Shown: piece by piece, positions 27,732 through 34,458 of the stretch
Layout: every line of letters starts with the position of its first letter
Position numbering within the stretch: position 1 is the first letter of the stretch
Source of the DNA: Gemmatimonadaceae bacterium
GTDB lineage: Bacteria; Gemmatimonadota; Gemmatimonadetes; Gemmatimonadales; Gemmatimonadaceae
Length of the DNA stretch: 34,458 nt
Reading direction: 5' to 3'
Assembly (NCBI GenBank): GCA_020851455.1
Contig: JADZCT010000005.1
Location: 1 to 34,458, forward strand
Translations under genes and position numbers: made by a program
Notes under the pieces: generated by a model
What the model was told of the DNA's origin: nothing
Seen by the model: the letters and a program-made list of their open reading frames with translations, nothing else
The model's database searches: none

Positions 27732-27734
27732 GGT

Positions 27735-29006
27735 TCAACCTATTCTGTCAACGCCGAGGTACGGCCGGAGGGCCGCTGGCACCGTCACGGATCCGTCCGC
27801 AGCCTGATGGTGCTCGAGCAGGGCGGCCACGACACGCGGGAGCGCAAGCCCCGATCCGTTAAGCGTGTAGACGAAGCGCGGCTTCTCGCCAGGGGCCGGG
27901 CGGAAGCGGATGTTCGCGCGGCGTGCCTGGAAGTCCGTGAAGGTCGAGCACGAGGAAACCTCGAGCCACTTCCCCACTCCAGGCGCGTACACCTCCAGGT
28001 CGTACGTCTTTGCGCTCGCGAAGCCGGTGTCGCCGGCCGCCAGGAGCACGACACGATACGGGAGTTCGAGCCGCTGCAGCACCGCCTCGGCGTGCGACGT
28101 CAGGAGTTCATGCTGAGCCGCCGCGTCTTCCGGAGCGCACCAGCGCACAAGCTCCACCTTGTCGAATTGGTGCACGCGCAGCAACCCGCGGGTGTCCTTT
28201 CCCGCAGCACCCGCCTCGCGGCGAAAACACGCGGAGTACGCCGTCATCGCGAGGGGAAGGCGCGCGCCATCCAGGATCTCGTCGCGGTACAGATTCGTGA
28301 GGGGTACTTCCGCCGTTGGGATCGCGTAGAGCGGATCGTCGCGGAGCGCGTACATATCCTCTTCGAACTTCGGCAGTTGCCCCGTGCCGGTCATCGCGTC
28401 GCGGTTCACGAAGAACGGCACCCATGCCTCTTCGTAGCCGAACTCGCGCGTGTGGATGTCGAGCATGAACGAGAGCAGCGCACGCTGAAGCCGCGCGCCA
28501 AGCCCGCGGTGCACGATGAACCCGGACCCGGCGATCTTGGCGCCGCGCTGAAGATCCAGGATGCCCAGCCGCTCGCCAACATCCCAGTGGGGCTGGGCTC
28601 CCCCCGCCCCGGGCGTCCCCCACGCGCGCACTACCGCGTTGGAGGATTCATCGCCTTCCGGCACCTCAGGCGCGGTGATGTTCGGGAGCTCCGCGAGGAT
28701 GGAATCGAGTTCGGACTGCACCTCGGCCTCGCGTGCTTCGAGGGCCGTGATTTCGTCGCCGATCGCCTTCGCGGCGCCGAGCAGTGCGCTGGCGTCGCCG
28801 CCCGCCTTCTTGACACGCGCAACTTCCTGGCTTGCCGTGTTACGCGCGGCCTTCCTCTCCTCACACGCTTGGATGGCAGCGCGCCGCTCCTGCTCGAGCG
28901 TTACGGCGCGGTCAATTGCCGGCCCGAGCGCGTCCGACTTTCCGCGGCGACGCATTGCGTCGCGCAGGACGTCGGGCGATTCGCGCAACAACCGGATGTC
29001 GTGCAC
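27735..29006 (-). CDS. serS: Seryl-tRNA synthetase
   Basis: Charges serine onto tRNA-Ser and also onto tRNA-Sec, so it serves the selenocysteine pathway suggested by selD-tRNA-Sec. 423 residues: an N-terminal coiled-coil arm (about 30-105) that reads the long variable arm, then class II motifs: PTAEVPLTNLYRDEIL, CFRREAGAAGKDTRGLLRVH (motif 2), FDKVELV, and NGSGLALPRVVAALLEHHQ (motif 3). The GTG start lies one base after the stop of the lipoprotein gene. Ends four bases before the kinase start. Confidence 0.97.
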   Translation of the reverse strand: MHDIRLLRESPDVLRDAMRRRGKSDALGPAIDRAVTLEQERRAAIQACEERKAARNTASQEVARVKKAGGDASALLGAAKAIGDEITALEAREAEVQSELDSILAELPNITAPEVPEGDESSNAVVRAWGTPGAGGAQPHWDVGERLGILDLQRGAKIAGSGFIVHRGLGARLQRALLSFMLDIHTREFGYEEAWVPFFVNRDAMTGTGQLPKFEEDMYALRDDPLYAIPTAEVPLTNLYRDEILDGARLPLAMTAYSACFRREAGAAGKDTRGLLRVHQFDKVELVRWCAPEDAAAQHELLTSHAEAVLQRLELPYRVVLLAAGDTGFASAKTYDLEVYAPGVGKWLEVSSCSTFTDFQARRANIRFRPAPGEKPRFVYTLNGSGLALPRVVAALLEHHQAADGSVTVPAALRPYLGVDRIG

Positions 29007-29007
29007 C

Positions 29008-29601
29008 CTAGAACCGTGGCACGCCCGGCGTGAGCTGGCGCGATCCGCAGTTGGAGTTGATCAGGGCGTGGCCGTGGATGGCACGCGCCGGAACGTTGAC
29101 CGAATCAACGGTGATCTTGGCGAAGATGTACGGCGCCATGTACCCCATGCACATGACCGACTGCGCCTGGATCGCCAGCGTGCCGCCGGGCCGGACGACC
29201 ATTGATGAATCGAATACGTACCCGGTGCGCGGCGCCTCGGTCAGGTCGCCGTAGGCCTTTGGCACACGCTGAAGCCCGATCATCGGTGCCCCGCCGACCG
29301 GGGTGCCAACCTGCCCGACCGGAAGGATGACGGCGTTCCCCTGGCTGTTGATGTCGAACGCGAGGTCGAACTGGAACGACCCATCCACGCGTACGACCGT
29401 GCGAGTGGCAAAGAACATCCCGGCCGGGGCGCCGAGGTCCGTCCCGGACAAGGCGTACACAGTGAATGCCTGGTCCGCGTTCACATGGTTGGTCGGGATG
29501 CCCAGCGTGTCGCTGCAGGCAGCGGCGCCGGCGGCTGAGGTAATGAGGGCCGCGAGCGCCGCCCGGCCGACGGTGCGGAGACGGCAAGAACGATATGTCA
29601 T
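29008..29601 (-). CDS. Predicted lipoprotein, unknown function
   Basis: 197 residues. The signal peptide RTVGRAALAALITSAAG ends in the lipobox GAAAC, with Cys29 followed by Ser-Asp. The mature part is beta-rich in appearance with no motif that I recognise (TVYALSGTDLGAPAGMFFAT, FQFDLAFDINSQGNAVILPV). I chose the ATG at 29601 because the signal peptide begins there; the longer frame would run through the promoter. It heads a transcript with serS one base downstream. Its -10 box lies 13 bases before the ATG with no ribosome-binding site visible. Confidence 0.78.
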   Translation of the reverse strand: MTYRSCRLRTVGRAALAALITSAAGAAACSDTLGIPTNHVNADQAFTVYALSGTDLGAPAGMFFATRTVVRVDGSFQFDLAFDINSQGNAVILPVGQVGTPVGGAPMIGLQRVPKAYGDLTEAPRTGYVFDSSMVVRPGGTLAIQAQSVMCMGYMAPYIFAKITVDSVNVPARAIHGHALINSNCGSRQLTPGVPRF

Positions 29602-29614
29602 GGGATGAAGCCGA

Positions 29615-29643
29615 AGTGTATCCGGCCGATGCAGCAACTTCAA
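29615..29643 (-). promoter_or_regulatory. Candidate promoter for lipoprotein-serS transcript
   Basis: TTGAAG, 17-base spacer, TACACT on the minus strand. Predicted start near 29608 leaves a leader of only about seven bases before the ATG at 29601. Confidence 0.5.
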
Positions 29644-29656
29644 GCGAATCAGCAAC

Positions 29657-29684
29657 TTGACATCAATCAGGCGGCGCGTACACT
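29657..29684 (+). promoter_or_regulatory. Candidate promoter for roadblock-response regulator genes
   Basis: A perfect TTGACA, 16-base spacer, TACACT. Predicted start near 29691. A GGAG lies seven to eight bases before the ATG at 29709, so this gene, unlike its divergent neighbour, has a normal short leader. Confidence 0.6.
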
Positions 29685-29708
29685 TCGGCAACCTCCACCG
29701 GAGAGCGC

Positions 29709-30062
29709 ATGCCAACGATCAGCGACCTTGTCGGCGCCATCCGGACGCGCGAAGGTGTTGAGGCGGCCGCGATCCTTGGCCGTGACGGACTTCTCATTGA
29801 CAGCCAGGCGGGCGGCCAGCTCGACGCCGAGCAGATCGCAGCGCACGTCCCGTCCATCGTCCAGTTCGCCGACGAGTTCGGGGTTGCCGCAGGGCGCGGC
29901 GTGCTGCAGACCGCGATCATGGAGCACGAGCATGGCATGGCCGTCATCTCATGCCTTTCCGCGGACGCCGTGCTCCTCGTGCTCGTACAGCCGACGGCCA
30001 ATCTGGGGCAGCTTCTCTACGAGCTCCGCCGGAATCGCGCGAACATCGCCGCGCTCGTCTAG
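29709..30062 (+). CDS. Roadblock/LC7 domain protein
   Basis: 117 residues covering one roadblock/LC7 domain: ISDLVGAIRTREGVEAAAIL, then GRDGLLIDSQAGGQLDAEQI, a middle helix and VLLVLVQPTANLGQLLYELR. In bacteria such proteins often bind or regulate small Ras-like GTPases (MglA/MglB type) that set cell polarity. No GTPase gene is in this window, so its partner is unknown. It precedes a receiver-only response regulator by 21 bp and probably shares its transcript. Confidence 0.88.
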   Translation: MPTISDLVGAIRTREGVEAAAILGRDGLLIDSQAGGQLDAEQIAAHVPSIVQFADEFGVAAGRGVLQTAIMEHEHGMAVISCLSADAVLLVLVQPTANLGQLLYELRRNRANIAALV

Positions 30063-30083
30063 CGTCATCCGGCCGCGCCCCCG

Positions 30084-30470
30084 ATGACGGCACACGTGCT
30101 CGTGGCCGACGACGAACCGCATATCGGCCGAATCATCCAGACCAAGCTCGAGCAGGGCCCGTTCCACGTCACGCTGGTGCCCGATGGCACGGAAGCGATG
30201 CGCGTCATGGAGGATGACCCCGCCGTCGCGCTCGTCGTGCTCGACCTGATGATGCCGGGCCTCAGTGGGCTGGAAGTACTGGGCCGCATGCGCGCGGACG
30301 CGCGGTGGAAGGATACGCCGTGCATCATACTCACGGCCGCGGGCCACGATGAACAGCGGGCGGAGGCGCTCCGGCTGGGCGCGACCGATTTCCTGACCAA
30401 GCCGTTCAGCCCAAAGCGCCTGCTTGCGCGCGCCACGGAACTTGCGATGCACCGTCGCGGAGACAACTGA
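30084..30470 (+). CDS. Receiver-only response regulator
   Basis: 128 residues, a single CheY-like receiver with no output domain. Phospho-acceptor Asp54 is in LVVLDLMMPG, the acidic pair is in VADDEPH (Asp9, Asp10), and the switch residues are Thr84 (ILTAAG) and Lys106 (FLTKPF). It must act by binding a partner protein. It follows the roadblock protein and is followed within two bases by manC. The orphan histidine kinase at 26574 is the closest kinase. Confidence 0.94.
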   Translation: MTAHVLVADDEPHIGRIIQTKLEQGPFHVTLVPDGTEAMRVMEDDPAVALVVLDLMMPGLSGLEVLGRMRADARWKDTPCIILTAAGHDEQRAEALRLGATDFLTKPFSPKRLLARATELAMHRRGDN

Positions 30471-30471
30471 C

Positions 30472-31509
30472 GTGCCCATGGAGCCGTGGAGCGTCGTCCT
30501 GGCCGGTGGGATCGGGTCGCGATTCTGGCCGCTGAGCACGCCAGAGCGGCCCAAGCAACTGCTGCCTCTGGTGACCGACCAGCCGATGCTGCTGGACACG
30601 CTCGATCGCCTCGCGCCGCTCGTTCCGCCGGAGCGCACGCTCGTCCTCACGAATGCGTCGCTGGTGGAGTCAATTCGGCGAATCGCGCCTGGTCTCCCGC
30701 GGGCGAACGTCATATCCGAGCCGAGGCCCGCCGGCACGGCGGCAGCCCTGACGTGGGCCGCGCAGGAGGTGAGCCGCCGGTCATCGCGGGAGACGGTCAT
30801 TGTGTCGGTCCATGCGGACTGGGCGATCGGCGATGTCGCGGCTTTCAGGGCGGCGCTCGCCGCGGCCGCGACGGCGGCGCAGGCGCATCATGCGCTCGTT
30901 ACGGTCGGCCTGGTGCCCACCCACCCGGACTCGTCGCTCGGGCACATAGTGCCCGGGGATGCGGTCGAGGGAGACTTGCGGCGGGTTGCGCGGTTCGTCG
31001 AGAAACCCGACAAGGATCGCGCCGTGCGACTCACCCAGGAAGGAGCGCTGTGGAATTCCGGGATCTTCGCATGGAGGGCGGGCGATATACTGGAGGAAGT
31101 GAGCGCCCGCTGCCCTGAGGTCGCTTCGGCGCTGGAGGCGCACCCCGCCGATCCGGATGCGTTCTTTGCAGCGGTTACGCCCGTCGCTATAGACGTCGGG
31201 GTGCTCGAACGGAGTGAACGCGTGCTCGTCCTGCCGGGATCCTTCGGTTGGAACGACGTGGGCACGTGGTCCGCATTGCGCGCCGTCCGAAAGCACGACG
31301 CGGACGGCAACGTCCCCGCCGGCCTCGTGTACCTGCGCGATTCGCGCGGGATGGTCGTGTATTCGGACGGACCGGCGGTCGTGTGTTATGGAGTCGAAGA
31401 TCTCGTGGTAGTGGTCGCGAACGGAACAACGCTCGTGACGACCGTGGAGCGCGCCCCCGACATGAAATCGCTCCTCGCGTCGCTGCCCGAATCGGTGCGC
31501 GGACCGTGA
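30472..31509 (+). CDS. manC: Mannose-1-phosphate guanylyltransferase
   Basis: Makes GDP-mannose for exopolysaccharide, O-antigen or glycoprotein sugars. About 345 residues: the nucleotide-binding signature LAGGIGSRFWPLSTPERPKQ at the start, then SVHADWAIGD, FVEKPDKDRA, LWNSGIFAW and FGWNDVGTWSAL. It has only the transferase domain, without the C-terminal isomerase (cupin) domain of bifunctional forms. GTG 30472 comes one base after the regulator's stop; ATG 30478 is also possible. Its stop overlaps the next gene (GTGA). Confidence 0.93.
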   Translation: MPMEPWSVVLAGGIGSRFWPLSTPERPKQLLPLVTDQPMLLDTLDRLAPLVPPERTLVLTNASLVESIRRIAPGLPRANVISEPRPAGTAAALTWAAQEVSRRSSRETVIVSVHADWAIGDVAAFRAALAAAATAAQAHHALVTVGLVPTHPDSSLGHIVPGDAVEGDLRRVARFVEKPDKDRAVRLTQEGALWNSGIFAWRAGDILEEVSARCPEVASALEAHPADPDAFFAAVTPVAIDVGVLERSERVLVLPGSFGWNDVGTWSALRAVRKHDADGNVPAGLVYLRDSRGMVVYSDGPAVVCYGVEDLVVVVANGTTLVTTVERAPDMKSLLASLPESVRGP

Positions 31510-32774
31510 GCGTGCGCTACGTCCTCTACGACGACGCGGTTGCCCGCACAATGGAGCCGTTTTCGCTCACACGGCCGCTCTGCGAGGTGACAGCCGGCGC
31601 GATGCTGATCCGTGACCGGTGGGCGCGGATCCTTGGCGGTTCCGCGGCGGGCGTCGTCTCCTCGCCGCACCTGGAGCGGTTCGACGAGGACGGCGCGGCC
31701 CGCTTGTCCAGGGGGACGCTGCGGGCGGGCACGGTCGTGGTCAATACACGCTTTGCACCGGCGCTTGCACAGCCAGGCGGCGGGGTCACGTCGCTGGAGC
31801 CGGGGACGTCGCTTCGAGCGCACGGCGAGGTGGTTGCGGTGGCACTGGCCACGCCGCTTCCAGTCGCCATCCTCGCCGATGGCAAGCTGCCGCTGGCGGA
31901 CCTCCCCGCGCGCGCCGGGCGGACCGTTGAAGGCTGGTGGATCGGGAACGCATGGGACTTCGTCGCCTTGCTGCCCGAAATGCTGGGCGCCGATTCCGCC
32001 GTGCTGGCGGCGGACGCCCATGGCGAACCGCCGGCGCACGTTGCCGTGCTCGGAGCGCACCGGCTCGTCCTCGAGCCGGGTGCGTACGCGGAGCCGTACG
32101 TCGTGGCGGATACCACAGGCGGCGACGTGGTCGTGCGGAGCGGGGCGCGGATCGGCGCGTTTGCGCGGATCGCCGGCCCCGCGGTGATTGACGAAGGGGC
32201 GCGCCTCGGCCCGGGACGCTACAGCTGCGTGTCAATCGGCAGGCAGGCGCGCGTATGCGGCGAGCTGAGCGTGGTGACCGTAGGCGCGTATTCGAACAAA
32301 GCGCACGACGGCTTCGTGGGGCACTCCGCGCTTGGCCGATGGGTGAACCTGGGCGCGGGCACGATCACGAGCAACCTCAAGAACACGTACGGTTCCATCA
32401 GGGTACGCGACGCCCGCGGCGAGCACGACACTGCCCAGCAGTTCCTCGGCTCGCTGATCGGGGACCACGCCAAGACGGCGATCGGGACGCGGCTCGTGAC
32501 GGGAACGATCGTCGGCGCCGGCGCGAACATCGTCGGCGACCGCACGCCCGACAAGTACGTGCCGCCGTTTGCGTGGGGCGACCGGGCGCCGTTCGCGAAG
32601 TACGAGATCACGCGGTTCCTCGACGTCGCGGCGCGGGTGATGAAGCGCCGCGAGATGCGGCTCTCGAAGGGGATGCGAGCGGTGCTGGCCGCGGCTGCCG
32701 AGGCGTCGGCGCAAGTGGCCAGGGGTGGCAGGCCCGGCCGCAGGACGCACGCTGGTACCTCGGCGCGCCGCTGA
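31506..32774 (+). CDS. Alternative GlmU-like sugar nucleotidyl/acetyltransferase
   Basis: 422 residues. The N-terminus VRYVLYDDAVARTMEPFSLT and the C-terminal left-handed beta-helix resemble the GlmU-like family found in bacteria such as Bacteroidetes, thought to supply UDP-GlcNAc. The helix part shows AYSNKAHDGFVGHSALGRWV, NLGAGTITSNLKNTYGSIRV and SLIGDHAKTAIGTR. The first 190 residues lack the GxGTRM-type nucleotide motif of true GlmU, so the substrate is uncertain. GTG 31506 overlaps manC; GTG 31512 is an alternative. The Arg-rich C-terminal tail is variable. It follows manC, suggesting a nucleotide-sugar unit. Confidence 0.85.
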   Translation: MSVRYVLYDDAVARTMEPFSLTRPLCEVTAGAMLIRDRWARILGGSAAGVVSSPHLERFDEDGAARLSRGTLRAGTVVVNTRFAPALAQPGGGVTSLEPGTSLRAHGEVVAVALATPLPVAILADGKLPLADLPARAGRTVEGWWIGNAWDFVALLPEMLGADSAVLAADAHGEPPAHVAVLGAHRLVLEPGAYAEPYVVADTTGGDVVVRSGARIGAFARIAGPAVIDEGARLGPGRYSCVSIGRQARVCGELSVVTVGAYSNKAHDGFVGHSALGRWVNLGAGTITSNLKNTYGSIRVRDARGEHDTAQQFLGSLIGDHAKTAIGTRLVTGTIVGAGANIVGDRTPDKYVPPFAWGDRAPFAKYEITRFLDVAARVMKRREMRLSKGMRAVLAAAAEASAQVARGGRPGRRTHAGTSARR

Positions 32775-33565
32775 TGAGGATCGTCTCGCTCGCCAGCGGC
32801 AGCAGCGGTAATGCCATCGTGATTGACGCCGGGGGCACGCGCGTGCTGGTTGACTGCGGGATCGGGCCGCGTACGCTCGCCCGCCGCCTCGACGACGCGC
32901 GGATTGCGCCGGAGTCGGTGAGCGCCGTGGTGGTGACGCACGAACACGTTGACCACTGCCGCGGCCTTGCCGCCGCGCTGCGCCGTTGGCCGTGGCTGGT
33001 GCTGGCAAGCGCAGGCACCATCCGGGGCCTGGACGCGAGCGTGCTACCCCGGGCGACAGCGGTGAAAGGCGCCGTGGACATCGGCGGGATCACGATCAGG
33101 CTCGTCGCGGTTGCTCACGACGCCAATGAACCCACCGCGGTAGCGGTCGCCGACAGGCACACGGGGATGCGCGCGGGGATCGCGCACGACCTCGGGGAGC
33201 CGTCCACGGCCCTCGTGGACTCATTCCGCGGAGTGAACCTACTCTGCATCGAAGCGAACCACGATACCGGGATGCTGCGCGGCGGCCCCTACCCTGCCCA
33301 CCTCAAGGCCAGGATCGCCGGCGCCACCGGCCACCTGAGCAACGACCAGGCGGCGGCGTTCATCGCTGCGGTAGGCACGCGCGACCTCCGTGCCGTGCTG
33401 CTGCTCCACCTCAGCGAAGTCAACAACACGCCGTTGGCGGCGTGCGAGGCGACGCGGCGCGGCGTTCACCGGCGTGCGCGGCTGGCATCACTTGATGCCG
33501 CTGTGCGCCGGGCGCCGAGCGCCCCGATCGGCGCGGCCGCCGCCCAGCTCGCGCTCGCGATCTAG
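32774..33565 (+). CDS. MBL-fold metallo-hydrolase (WalJ/YycJ-like)
   Basis: 263 residues of the metallo-beta-lactamase fold. The N-terminus VSLASGSSGNAIVIDAGG, metal motif VVTHEHVDHCRGL (HxHxDH), then VAVAHDANEP, IEANHDTGML and LLLHLSEVNN match the YycJ/WalJ group, proposed 5'-3' exonucleases linked to DNA replication and cell-wall regulation. The ATG overlaps the previous stop by one base (TGATG). It is the last gene of the plus-strand run and converges on groL. Confidence 0.92.
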   Translation: MRIVSLASGSSGNAIVIDAGGTRVLVDCGIGPRTLARRLDDARIAPESVSAVVVTHEHVDHCRGLAAALRRWPWLVLASAGTIRGLDASVLPRATAVKGAVDIGGITIRLVAVAHDANEPTAVAVADRHTGMRAGIAHDLGEPSTALVDSFRGVNLLCIEANHDTGMLRGGPYPAHLKARIAGATGHLSNDQAAAFIAAVGTRDLRAVLLLHLSEVNNTPLAACEATRRGVHRRARLASLDAAVRRAPSAPIGAAAAQLALAI

Positions 33566-33638
33566 CGGCGGCTCAGCCCGCTCTCCCGACCTTTGTCCGG
33601 GCCGCGGACGCCACGGCTCGCGCGGAGCGACACAACGA

Positions 33639-33670
33639 GGGCGGGCACCCGGAAAACCGGATGCCCGCCC
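33639..33670. terminator. Strong hairpin between convergent genes
   Basis: 14-pair stem with one wobble and an AAAA loop (TTTT on the minus strand): GGGCGGGCACCCGG against CCGGATGCCCGCCC. It lies between the ends of the metallo-hydrolase gene and groL and could serve both strands, although no T tract follows it on either strand. The other bases of the 33566-33704 gap show nothing that I recognise. Confidence 0.7.
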
Positions 33671-33704
33671 CGTTCCTGCCGTGCCGCTCAGCAGATGCAG
33701 CGGC

Positions 33705-34458
33705 TTAGTACATGCCGCCCATGCCGCCACCGGGAGCCGCCGGCGCGGGCTTCTCTTCCTTCTTCTCGACGATCAGGGCTTCCGTCGTGAGGAGAAGGCT
33801 CGCGATGGAGGCCGCGTTCTGCAGCGCGGTGCGGCTCACCTTCGTCGGGTCAATGACGCCCGCCACGACCAGATCTTCGTACGTGTCGGTGAGCGCGTTG
33901 TAGCCGAAGTTGCGGTCCTTCGAGGCCCGCACCTTCTCGACCACGATAGAGCCCTCGCCGCCGGCGTTGTGCACGATCATCCGGATCGGCTCCTCGATGG
34001 CGCGGCGAATGATGTCCACGCCAATCTGCTCGTCGTCCTCGTCGAGCTTGACGTTCTTGAGCGCCGCCTGCGCGCGGACGAAGGCAACGCCGCCGCCCGG
34101 CACGATCCCTTCCTCGACAGCGGCACGGGTCGCGTGCAGCGCGTCTTCGACGCGCGCCTTCTTCTCCTTCATCTCGCTCTCGGTGGCGGCGCCAACGTCA
34201 ATGACCGCCACTCCGCCGGCGAGCTTCGCCTTGCGCTCCTGCAGCTTCTCCTTGTCGTAGTCGCTCGTGGACTTCTCGATGGCGACTTCGATTTCCTTGA
34301 TCCGGCCCTTGATCTTGTCGTCGTCGCCGGCGCCGTCAATGACAGTGGTGTTGTCCTTGTCCACGACGATACGCTTGGCGCGGCCGAGGTCGGTGATGAC
34401 GGCGTTCTCGAGCTTGAAGCCGACTTCCTCGCTGATCACCTGGCCCTTGGTGAGGACC
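33705..34458 (-). CDS. groL: 60-kDa chaperonin GroEL, C-terminal part
   Basis: The C-terminal 250 residues of GroEL, continuing off the right edge. It is an ATP-driven folding chamber. The visible part begins [20 protein letters not shown] in the apical domain, then [49 protein letters not shown] in the equatorial domain and [20 protein letters not shown]. It ends in the flexible Gly-Gly-Met tail GGGMGGMY, the form of the main housekeeping chaperonin. groS, expected upstream, is outside the window. Confidence 0.97.
   Translation of the reverse strand, partial: VLTKGQVISEEVGFKLENAVITDLGRAKRIVVDKDNTTVIDGAGDDDKIKGRIKEIEVAIEKSTSDYDKEKLQERKAKLAGGVAVIDVGAATESEMKEKKARVEDALHATRAAVEEGIVPGGGVAFVRAQAALKNVKLDEDDEQIGVDIIRRAIEEPIRMIVHNAGGEGSIVVEKVRASKDRNFGYNALTDTYEDLVVAGVIDPTKVSRTALQNAASIASLLLTTEALIVEKKEEKPAPAAPGGGMGGMY

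Larger units (their letters stand above)
29610..29689. repeat. 11-bp inverted repeat spanning two divergent promoters
   Basis: GCCGAAGTGTA at 29610-29620 and its exact complement TACACTTCGGC at 29679-29689. Each arm contains the -10 box of one of two divergent promoters. A direct repeat AGCAACTT (29633-29640 and 29652-29659) lies between them next to the -35 boxes. Confidence 0.75.

Overview
The window reads as a chromosome segment from a high-GC, Gram-negative-type bacterium. An outer membrane with LPS is implied by a heptose-phosphate adenylyltransferase, an LptE-like lipoprotein, an LpxH-like phosphoesterase and several lipobox proteins. GatCAB implies indirect amidation of Asn- and/or Gln-tRNA. 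tRNA-Sec beside selD implies selenocysteine use. Gene order, GTG starts and protein style suggest Gemmatimonadota, but this is inference without a database search. Gene density is very high, with many 1-26 nt overlaps, and no stretch over 300 bases lacks a gene.

Layout. (1) 1-341: 3' end of a tyrosine recombinase whose element lies off the left edge, pointing at a minus-strand tRNA trio (Lys-CTT, Arg-TCT, Pro-TGG). The 3' acceptor strand of tRNA-Lys does not match its 5' strand, as expected if the element's attachment site replaced the tRNA end. (2) 886-4035, minus: YbgC-like thioesterase, LptE-like lipoprotein, small membrane protein, rfaE2, rph, rdgB. A divergent LpxH-like phosphoesterase starts at 4113. 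(3) 4925-10577, minus: secD, secF, tatD, ridA, selD, tRNA-Sec, membrane protein. (4) 10725-17993, minus: rimP-nusA-L7Ae-like-infB-rbfA-truB-ribF, the classical translation/transcription operon. It is preceded by a promoter and an intrinsic terminator sitting in its own leader. (5) 18106-20154, minus: murA (catalytic Cys replaced by Asp) and pgeF (homopolymer frameshift). (6) 20258-21172, plus: secreted zinc-dependent phospholipase C-like protein with a probably leaderless mRNA. (7) 21139-29601, minus: lipoprotein, serS, histidine kinase, UvrD/PcrA helicase, gatC, gatA, gatB. (8) 29709-33565, plus: roadblock/LC7 protein, receiver-only response regulator, manC, an alternative GlmU-like protein, and a WalJ/YycJ-like metallo-hydrolase. 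This block faces groL (33705 to the right edge), with a strong hairpin between them.

The genes are mostly housekeeping: translation, protein export, and envelope precursor synthesis and editing. The points of interest are the integration site in tRNA-Lys, the selD-tRNA-Sec pair, a MurA predicted to be fosfomycin-insensitive next to its pathway's editing enzyme, the attenuator-like rimP-nusA leader, and promoters that sit almost on their start codons. I did not find a clearly novel multi-gene defence or mobile system; only the tip of an integrated element is visible.
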